From an uncultured Myxococcales bacterium (GTDB lineage: Bacteria; Myxococcota_A; UBA9042), in assembly GCA_903896545.1 (NCBI GenBank), contig CAITYF010000073.1, forward strand, positions 1-34,654: DNA of 34,654 bases. The letters run 5' to 3'. Under the pieces are notes generated by a model. That model had not been told where the DNA came from. It did not search any database and saw only the letters and a program-made list of their open reading frames with translations. A program made the translations under genes and the position numbers. Position 1 is the first letter of the stretch. The number at the start of each line of letters is the position of its first letter. Shown one piece after another: positions 29,017-34,654 of the stretch.

Positions 29017-31224
29017 TCAGGAGTGAGGAGTGCGCGCCGTGACGAGGCCCGTCGCGGCCGCCAGAATCTCCGACTTGCGCGCGTGCAGCCGCATGTGGCC
29101 TTGCTGAATGCCTTCACCCGCCAGCGCTCGGAGCGCCGCGAGGTTGGACGCCAGACCTGCGGCTGCCATCACAACCGCCAGCTGCCGCGCGCCATCAACG
29201 CGCACCAGCTCCATCGCGGCGCGAACGCCGGGATGCGCTTGCACCGAACCGCCCACCGTCCCGATCGCGAGCGGCATTTCCATGACGCCATGCAAACCCG
29301 TCGGCGTCCGCGACCAGGTGGCCAGCGGGCGGTATTCACGACCGAGTCCGGCGAAAGCGTGGGCGCCCGCTTCAATCGCCCGCCAATCTTGCCCCAGGGC
29401 CAGGGCGACGGCGTCGATGCCGTTCATGATGCCTTTGTTGTGCGTGCTGGCGCGGAACGGATCCATTTCAGCAAAGCGGCTTGCGCGCGCGACGCCATCG
29501 GCAAGTTCCTCGCCGCCCAGCATCTCCGACGTGACGTCGCATTCGATGTGGACCAGACGACGCAACGGCAAATTCGACAAGATACGCAGACCGATGTGAC
29601 CGCCGATCCACGACTGCACCAAGGGCGCCAGCTTCTCGGCGACCGTGTCGACCACGTTGGCGCCCATCGCGTCGCCGACATCGACGTAGAGGTGCAGCAC
29701 GAGCAGGCCGCTTTCGACGTCCAACTCCCGCGTGTCCGCGTCCACACAGCCGCCACCGCGCGCGACCATGCGCGGAATCGCTTCATTGGCCAATGCGATG
29801 ATCTGCTCGCGGCGTTCTCGCAGTAGCTTGGTTGCTTCGGGCAGATTCGGCACCCGGTCAAACTGCACCTGCGCGGTCATCACCGAGCGCGTCGCATCGC
29901 CGCGGAAGCCGCCGGACGCCCGGACCATCCGCGCCGCGTTGGAGCATGCCGCCACGACGGAGGGTTCTTCGACGACCATCGGAATCAGGTGATCACGGCC
30001 GTTCACACGGAAGTTCAGGCCAAGCGACATCGGCAGCGCGAACGTCGAGATGACGTTTTCCGTCATGTGGTCCGCGACGCCCAAGTCCAGTGTCCCTTCG
30101 CGCAGGTACCGCTGCGTCGCATGCGAGAGCCCCAACTGGCGGGCAAGCGCGCGGCGGCGTTCGGGCACCGACTTCTTGTAGAACTCGGCAAAGCGGCTGG
30201 TATAGCCCGTGTGGCTCGCACTGGGCGGTTCCACCGGATCGAGCTCCAACGACGCGGCCAGCTCCGCCAGCTGATTGGGCAACAGCGCCTGCGGGCCATC
30301 GCTCCGTGCATGCGCCGGCTGGTCGTGGGTTTCCACAAGGATAATCTGCGCGCCCGCGGCGACGCTCGCCTTGGCCAGGGGCAGCACCAAGTCACGCCGA
30401 CCCACGCCGTGCGACGGATCGACCGCGACCGGCAACTTCAGCACGTGGCGCAGGTACGCAACGGCGGCGAGGTCCAGCGTGTTGCGCATTTCCAAGTTCG
30501 GTCCGGCGATGCCGCGCTCGCAGAACACGACGTACGGGCAGCCATGGCGCAGCAGGTGTTCGCCCGCCAACAGCCACTCGTCGATTCCGACGCCGCGCGC
30601 GCGCTTGAGCAGTGTCGGCCGACCGGTCCGGCCTACGGCTGCGAGCAGCGAAAAATTCTGCATGTTGCGCGAGCCGACCTGAATGATGTCAGCCACCTGC
30701 GCGACAGCTTCAACGTGCAGTTCGCTCATCGCTTCTGTGACGACACCGAGACCGTGTTCGGCCGCTGCGGCTGCGAGCCACGCCAGCGCCTGCTCGCCCT
30801 GACCGGAAAAGCTGTACGGCGACGTCCGCGGCTTGAACGCGCCGCCGCGCAGCATTTGCGCACCGGCCGCGGCGCAAAGCCCGGCGATCGTCTGAATCTG
30901 CGTCTCCGATTCCACCGCGCACGGACCGGCAATCAGCACAGTGCGGTCGCCGCCCAGCCAGATGTCCGCGCCCGACCGGCAACGCACGAGATACCGCTCG
31001 GCGAGCGCGTCGACGAGTGGATGCGGTGACTTGCGTTCGGCAACGTGCGCCACCCCTGGCACCGCGAGTATCTGCTCGGCCGTCACATGCGCCGAATGCG
31101 TTTCCACTTCCACCATCCGCGGCCCGCCGGCGTCCGGCGTGAGCGCGCGCGTCCAGAGGCCCAGACCTTGGAGCGCCGCGGCAACCGCCTTCTCGTCTGC
31201 ATCTTCTCGCAACAGGATGACCAT
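29017..31224 (-). CDS. Fusion protein: DAHP synthase (class Ib, with regulatory domain) joined to class II HMG-CoA reductase
   Basis: A single uninterrupted 735-codon frame. Residues 1-70 form a ferredoxin-like regulatory domain as in Thermotoga DAHP synthase. Residues 75-330 form the TIM-barrel, with metal ligands Cys102 (AGPCAVE), His272 ([10 protein letters not shown]), Glu298 and Asp309 ([14 protein letters not shown]) and the substrate lysine Lys131 ([13 protein letters not shown]). After a linker of roughly ten residues, residues 342-735 are a class II HMG-CoA reductase: [21 protein letters not shown] (Glu420), [11 protein letters not shown] (cofactor), [10 protein letters not shown] (Lys597), [10 protein letters not shown] (Asp613) and GIQQGH (His710). 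The reductase ends about 25 residues after His710, shorter than known class II enzymes. AGGGGA precedes the ATG. One protein would start the shikimate and mevalonate branches; both activities are predicted from intact motifs. Confidence 0.93.
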   Translation of the reverse strand: MVILLREDADEKAVAAALQGLGLWTRALTPDAGGPRMVEVETHSAHVTAEQILAVPGVAHVAERKSPHPLVDALAERYLVRCRSGADIWLGGDRTVLIAGPCAVESETQIQTIAGLCAAAGAQMLRGGAFKPRTSPYSFSGQGEQALAWLAAAAAEHGLGVVTEAMSELHVEAVAQVADIIQVGSRNMQNFSLLAAVGRTGRPTLLKRARGVGIDEWLLAGEHLLRHGCPYVVFCERGIAGPNLEMRNTLDLAAVAYLRHVLKLPVAVDPSHGVGRRDLVLPLAKASVAAGAQIILVETHDQPAHARSDGPQALLPNQLAELAASLELDPVEPPSASHTGYTSRFAEFYKKSVPERRRALARQLGLSHATQRYLREGTLDLGVADHMTENVISTFALPMSLGLNFRVNGRDHLIPMVVEEPSVVAACSNAARMVRASGGFRGDATRSVMTAQVQFDRVPNLPEATKLLRERREQIIALANEAIPRMVARGGGCVDADTRELDVESGLLVLHLYVDVGDAMGANVVDTVAEKLAPLVQSWIGGHIGLRILSNLPLRRLVHIECDVTSEMLGGEELADGVARASRFAEMDPFRASTHNKGIMNGIDAVALALGQDWRAIEAGAHAFAGLGREYRPLATWSRTPTGLHGVMEMPLAIGTVGGSVQAHPGVRAAMELVRVDGARQLAVVMAAAGLASNLAALRALAGEGIQQGHMRLHARKSEILAAATGLVTARTPHS

Positions 31225-31347
31225 TTCGTCCCCTTAGTGCCTGTGGCAGAACAACCTGCCTACCTTGGCTTTCCGGCTCGCTCGCCCAGCGTCTCCGCGT
31301 GTGCTGCTACAAGTCCGCAATCGATCAACAGATCTTGTCACGCCCCG

Positions 31348-32478
31348 CTAACTCGTTCGCTGCGCCAGCGTTTCCGCCACGGCGATCAATGCCGCACATT
31401 CGGGCGCGTGTCCCGGCAAGTCGCGCACCGCGGCCGCTGCTTCTCGCGCGTACCCGGCAGCGACCCGTCTTGCTTCGCCGATCGCGCCAGTCGATTGCAG
31501 TCCGGCCAACACACGCTCCTGCGCCTCGCGCCAGGGCACTTCCGAGCGCACCTGCGCATCAAGACCCGCCGCGTGCAACAATTCGATGTCCTTCACATAT
31601 TCCGGCTTTGCGTCGATCAACAAAATCAGCGGCAGCGTCACCTTGCCTTCAGCCAGATCCGCCAGCGGCGGCTTGCCCGTCTTCTTGCTGTCGCCGTCAA
31701 AATCCAGCGCGTCGTCCGTCAACTGGAAGGCCAGTCCAAGCGCGCCGCCGTATGCCACCAGCGCGTCCTCGGTTGCTGTATCGGCATGTCCGGCACGCGC
31801 ACCAGCCCGCATCGCCCAACGGAACAGCGCGGCGGTCTTGCCGTCGATCACGCGGAAGTAGCCGGCACGATCGTGAGCCAGCGTCCGGGCGCGCTGTGCT
31901 TGCTCGACTTCGGCAAAGATCATCTGCTCAATCGTCGCGAGCGCCTGCGGCACGAGGCCGTCGATCCCGGTCACACAGATCCGCCGGAGCGCTTCCACAA
32001 GCAGCCAGTCGCCGGCAAAAATCGAGATTTCGTTGCCGTGCAGGACCCGCGCAGTCGGCTGATTGCGCCGCGTGTCCGCCAGATCGACGACGTCGTCGTG
32101 CAGCAGCGTCGCCGCGTGGACGAGCTCGACGGCAACCGCCAGATCGCGGGCATGCGTCGTGCCGTTGCTGTCCTTCGCCGCCGGCCCCAGCCGCGACGCC
32201 AGAAGCGTGCACAGCGGCCGGAGCCGCTTGCCACCGGCCGTCAGCAGGTGGTGTCCCGCGCGTTGGGCCAGCGTCGGCCCGCGGGTGCCTTGAATCAAGC
32301 CTTCAACGTCGGCAAGCTGTTCGTGGAGCAGCGCTTGCAGATCAAGCAGGTGCCGATCCAGCGAGTCCAACTGTGCAGCTTGAGCCTGCTTGCCCAGCGC
32401 GGGCAGCACGCCCACCTGTCCGGTCAAAGCGGTGGCCAAGGACGTGGGCAGGGGCGATGACAAAGCGTTGGATTCCAT
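31348..32478 (-). CDS. Long-chain all-trans polyprenyl diphosphate synthase (menaquinone tail)
   Basis: 376 residues. The first aspartate-rich motif is Asp128-Asp129-x-x-Asp132 in AATLLHDDVVD and the second Asp255-Asp256-x-x-Asp259 in FQLTDDALDFDGD. GGKRLRPLC (82-90) binds isopentenyl diphosphate and GDWLL follows. Small residues (Ala123, Thr124) sit four and five positions before the first motif, as in octaprenyl-type enzymes, so the product is probably C35-C45. The N-terminus is about 35 residues longer than in IspB. It is the first gene of the operon and supplies the side chain for MenA, which is not encoded here. No clear ribosome-binding site precedes the ATG; a 123-bp gap separates it from the fusion gene. 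Confidence 0.92.
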   Translation of the reverse strand: MESNALSSPLPTSLATALTGQVGVLPALGKQAQAAQLDSLDRHLLDLQALLHEQLADVEGLIQGTRGPTLAQRAGHHLLTAGGKRLRPLCTLLASRLGPAAKDSNGTTHARDLAVAVELVHAATLLHDDVVDLADTRRNQPTARVLHGNEISIFAGDWLLVEALRRICVTGIDGLVPQALATIEQMIFAEVEQAQRARTLAHDRAGYFRVIDGKTAALFRWAMRAGARAGHADTATEDALVAYGGALGLAFQLTDDALDFDGDSKKTGKPPLADLAEGKVTLPLILLIDAKPEYVKDIELLHAAGLDAQVRSEVPWREAQERVLAGLQSTGAIGEARRVAAGYAREAAAAVRDLPGHAPECAALIAVAETLAQRTS

Positions 32479-32531
32479 CGGTTTGCTCGGGCGCCGGAGG
32501 AGTTCGGTGGGAGTCGCGCGGGGGAGAACCA

Positions 32532-32571
32532 GGTTTCAGTCTTGCTTGAAGTTTCACTCGCGACTGAAACC
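32532..32571 (-). promoter_or_regulatory. Inverted repeat in the 5' leader of the menaquinone operon
   Basis: GGTTTCAGTC and GACTGAAACC form a perfect 10-bp inverted repeat around a 20-base loop. The loop carries a third, related half-site (GTTTCACTC, plus strand 32551-32559). The repeat begins a few bases downstream of the predicted transcription start, so it is either an operator over the start region or a hairpin at the 5' end of the mRNA. No T-run follows, so it is not a terminator. Confidence 0.6.
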
Positions 32572-32580
32572 AGCGGTAAA

Positions 32581-32609
32581 AAGATACGCGCCGCATGCGG
32601 CCGTGTCAA
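32581..32609 (-). promoter_or_regulatory. Sigma-70 promoter of the menaquinone operon
   Basis: On the minus strand there is a perfect TTGACA (32604-32609), a 17-bp spacer and TATCTT (32581-32586). Start near 32574, leaving a leader of about 95 bases before the polyprenyl synthase ATG at 32478. It is the strongest housekeeping-type promoter I see in the window together with that of the integrase. Confidence 0.72.
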
Positions 32610-32684
32610 GGTGAGGCCCGCGCGAAGGTCCTTGCCGCACGCGAAACGCCGCGCCGTTGCCGCGGGTTCTCTGCGCGAGAAAGC

Positions 32685-32713
32685 ATGACGAACCGCGCCC
32701 ACGGGCGCATAAT
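32685..32713 (+). promoter_or_regulatory. Candidate promoter of the TolC-like gene
   Basis: ATGACG (32685-32690), a 17-bp spacer and CATAAT (32708-32713). The predicted start near 32720 lies almost at the ATG at 32723, so transcripts would be leaderless or nearly so. Moderate match. Confidence 0.35.
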
Positions 32714-32722
32714 GCGGCGGAG

Positions 32723-34021
32723 ATGCGGAGGGGCGTGGTGCTGAGACTGGGTTTGGTTCTGCTGTTGTTGCTGCCGGCGATCGGTGTCGCTCAGCCATTG
32801 CTGACCGAGGATGCCATCGTCGCGGCGGCCGTGCAGCGCGCGCCAGAGCTTCAAGCGATTGCCCAACGCGCGACGGCGCAAACTGCGTTGGCGCGCCAGT
32901 ACGTCGGCCTCCCGGATCCGAGCGTGCGGCTGACTTTGACAGGCATCGACCCGATGTTTCGCCAGCCGCCGACGGCGATGGTCATGGCCGAACAGGCGCT
33001 GCCGCTCGGGGGCGCACGTTCAGCCGGTAGTCAGGTGGCAGAGGCTCAAGCGCGCGCAATCGGTGCCGAGCAGCCCTTGGCAGAAGCCGAGTTGGCATGG
33101 CAAGCGCGCACGGTTTTTGCGGCGTGGCGTTCTGTCCACGCGCGCGCGGCGATCCTGAAGCATCACGTCAAAATGGGCGACGACCTCATCACCTCGATGA
33201 CGCGGCAAATGGCGACGGGCGGCGTGTCGGCCGCGCGTCTGGCGCGTCTGCAGGCGGAAGTGGAAAGGCTGCGCGTGGAGCAGGAGAGCGTGGCGCATCT
33301 GACCGCGAACCTCGCGGAGCAAGTGCGGTTGTGGTTGGGCGATCTGCCGTTGGCGGACCCCGTGCTGACGCTGCCCGACGCGCCGACGCGCACAGATCGC
33401 GCGAACGAGCACCCGGTCCTGGCTCGGCTCACCGCGCAACAGGTGGCGGCACAAGCACGGGCTTCCGCGGCCCGCGCGACGTCTGCGATGACGCTGATGC
33501 CGGGCGCGGGGCTGATGACTGGGCCCGACATGCCGATTGGCATTCTGGTGACGGTCGGCCTGCGGTGGCCGGGCTTTGGCAGTGGTCAGGATCGGATCGA
33601 CGGTGTGGTTGCTGCGGCTCTAGCCGATGGCGCCGCGCTCACGGCGGAAAAACAGGCGCGCGCGCGACGCATTGCCGCGGCCATGGCCCAGCAGTGGGCG
33701 AGTCTGCAGGAGCTGCAGGTGCGTCGTGAAGGGCTGCGCAACCGCGTTCTGCCGCTGGCGGAACGCGCGGTGCACGCGGCGATGCCGGCCGTCGCGTCGG
33801 GCACGGGCGCGGCGGTTGAACTTGCGGAAGCGGAGCACCGTCTGGTGGATCTGGAACTCCAACTGCTGACGTTGGACGACGCTTGGCTCACGGCCCGCGC
33901 CCGCTGGCTCTGGCTGCGCGATGGCGACCCCGAAGGTCAGGCGATGCCAAGCGCGGGCGCGATGGCACTCCCCAGTAGCGCGGTGCCGGAGCCGACGCCG
34001 GGCGGCATGCCGGGGATGTGA
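32723..34021 (+). CDS. TolC/OEP-family outer-membrane efflux protein
   Basis: About 432 residues. The signal peptide (LGLVLLLLLPAIGVA) is followed by the mature start QPLLTEDAIVAAAVQRAPELQAIAQRA, typical of OEP domains. Two long helical repeats follow: about 75-215, including AEQALPLGGARSAGSQVAEAQ, and about 285-420, with LTVGLRWPGFGSGQDRID between them. These match the alpha-barrel/beta-barrel trimer of TolC and CzcC relatives. The C-terminus is Pro/Gly/Met-rich (PGGMPGM), which might bind metal, but this is speculative. No inner-membrane pump or adaptor gene is adjacent. The ATG at 32723 follows GGAG directly, which is too close for a normal ribosome-binding site; the frame is open 22 codons further upstream. 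Confidence 0.83.
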   Translation: MRRGVVLRLGLVLLLLLPAIGVAQPLLTEDAIVAAAVQRAPELQAIAQRATAQTALARQYVGLPDPSVRLTLTGIDPMFRQPPTAMVMAEQALPLGGARSAGSQVAEAQARAIGAEQPLAEAELAWQARTVFAAWRSVHARAAILKHHVKMGDDLITSMTRQMATGGVSAARLARLQAEVERLRVEQESVAHLTANLAEQVRLWLGDLPLADPVLTLPDAPTRTDRANEHPVLARLTAQQVAAQARASAARATSAMTLMPGAGLMTGPDMPIGILVTVGLRWPGFGSGQDRIDGVVAAALADGAALTAEKQARARRIAAAMAQQWASLQELQVRREGLRNRVLPLAERAVHAAMPAVASGTGAAVELAEAEHRLVDLELQLLTLDDAWLTARARWLWLRDGDPEGQAMPSAGAMALPSSAVPEPTPGGMPGM

Positions 34022-34045
34022 CGCGTGCTCGCGGTTCCGTGAACG

Positions 34046-34525
34046 CTAACGGTGGACCCGTGAAATCTCACGCTTCATCTCGCGGTCTTTGATCGCGTCG
34101 CGGCGGTCGTGCATCTTCCGACCGGTGCCTACGGCCAGTTCCAGCTTGACTTTGGAGCCCTGAAAGTAGACGCGCAGCGGCACGCACGCCGAGCCCTTGG
34201 CTTCCAGCGCGTCGCGTAGTTTCTCAATTTCCCGCTTGTGCAACAGCAACTTGCGCGATCGATCCGGCACGTGATTGAACTGGTGCGACCACGGGTACTC
34301 TGGGATCTGCATGCCAAAGATGAGCGCTTCGCCGTCCACCACGCGAACGTGTGCGCCTGAGATCACGCACTTGCCGGCTCGCAGCACTTTCACTTCAGAA
34401 CCGTGCAGTTGAATGCCGGCTTCCAGCCTTTCATCGATCTCGTAGTCGAGCTCAGCCTTCTTGAAGCTCGCGATGAGGCGAAACCCTTCTTTGTCGAACT
34501 TCTTGGTCTTCTGCGGCGTCGTCAT
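34046..34525 (-). CDS. smpB: SsrA-binding protein SmpB
   Basis: 159 residues. SmpB binds tmRNA and delivers it to stalled ribosomes for trans-translation. Seen: DYEIDERLEAGIQLHGSEVK, RAGKCVISGAHV and GEALIFGMQIPEY in the OB-fold core, RKLLLHKREIEKL, VPLRVYFQGSKVKLELAVGTGRK, and the basic tail HDRRDAIKDREMKREI that inserts into the mRNA channel. The ATG at 34525 is chosen; a TTG 21 bases upstream is also in frame. The ssrA gene, often near smpB, is not present in the 129 bp remaining to the window end. It converges with the TolC-like gene, with 24 bp between the stops. Confidence 0.95.
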   Translation of the reverse strand: MTTPQKTKKFDKEGFRLIASFKKAELDYEIDERLEAGIQLHGSEVKVLRAGKCVISGAHVRVVDGEALIFGMQIPEYPWSHQFNHVPDRSRKLLLHKREIEKLRDALEAKGSACVPLRVYFQGSKVKLELAVGTGRKMHDRRDAIKDREMKREISRVHR

Positions 34526-34583
34526 GGGCCGCGCAGTGTCGCGCAAATCCGCGCGATGCGGAAGGGTAAAACGAGTGCGCTAG

Positions 34584-34637
34584 GAGTGTGTCGGAGAACG
34601 TCCGACACGCTCCGTCCAAGCCGCGGCTGCGGCTTGG
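34584..34637. repeat. Two adjacent strong hairpins upstream of smpB
   Basis: First: GAGTGTGTCGGA, loop GAACG, TCCGACACGCTC (34584-34612), a 12-bp stem with a single G-U-type pair. Second: CCAAGCCGC, loop GGCT, GCGGCTTGG (34616-34637), a perfect 9-bp stem. The gap between them is three bases. Neither has a T-run. They could be a bidirectional terminator pair, part of a structured RNA continuing past the window edge, or a palindromic repeat element. Confidence 0.6.
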
Positions 34638-34654
34638 CAAACGCGTGAAACTGC

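Noticed and set aside
29017..31224. Fusion created by a sequencing error joining two adjacent genes
   Set aside because: Not excluded experimentally. However, the linker is short, both domains are in one frame with normal codon use, no stop is present in the linker, and the DAHP synthase C-terminus is complete up to the linker, so no error is needed to explain it.
34547..34654. tmRNA gene (ssrA) next to smpB
   Set aside because: The remaining bases hold two hairpins but neither the Ala-tRNA-like ends nor a tag-peptide frame. The gene may lie outside the window.

Overview
The window is GC-rich chromosomal DNA that looks like it comes from a Myxococcota (deltaproteobacterial-type) bacterium. 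Four things point that way: a very long lipoprotein built of Cys-rich CDDGNxCT repeats, a minor pilin and PilY1 cluster behind a sigma-54-type promoter, menaquinone genes placed beside mevalonate-pathway functions, and an outer-membrane barrel resembling myxobacterial families. No rRNA, CRISPR array or insertion sequence was seen. The taxonomic call is an inference from gene content.

Layout. (1) 1-1951: the end of an integrated element, with a 22-bp-period dyad array, a double-HTH (excisionase-like) gene, a divergent tyrosine recombinase, and a junction beside tRNA-Glu. (2) 1952-5887, minus strand: core genes read as cysteine desulfurase, mnmA, rnc, tatA, then tRNA-Lys and tRNA-Glu from their own promoter. 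(3) 5958-9250, plus strand: an outer-membrane barrel protein and lysA. (4) 9263-17745, plus strand: a palindrome cluster and a consensus sigma-54 promoter, then FimT/FimU-, PilV-, PilW-, PilX- and PilY1-like genes, a small lipoprotein, a cupin and a cNMP-binding protein. (5) 17755-24252, minus strand: the giant Cys-rich lipoprotein, kbl and a putative acetyltransferase. (6) 24403-32478, minus strand: a menaquinone operon with a consensus promoter, a leader inverted repeat and a terminator. (7) 32723-34654: a TolC-like protein (plus), smpB (minus) and two strong hairpins at the window edge.

The standout is in region 6. The operon encodes a long-chain polyprenyl diphosphate synthase, then a single 735-residue protein that joins a complete DAHP synthase (first enzyme of the shikimate pathway) to a class II HMG-CoA reductase (committed enzyme of the mevalonate pathway), then MenG, MenF, MenD and MenH. 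DAHP synthase feeds chorismate, the precursor of the naphthoquinone head. HMG-CoA reductase feeds the isoprenoid tail that the polyprenyl synthase builds. The fusion therefore joins the entry enzymes of the two branches that converge on menaquinone, inside an operon that makes and joins both halves. I do not recognise this fusion as a described enzyme; that novelty is a judgement from memory and not a database result.
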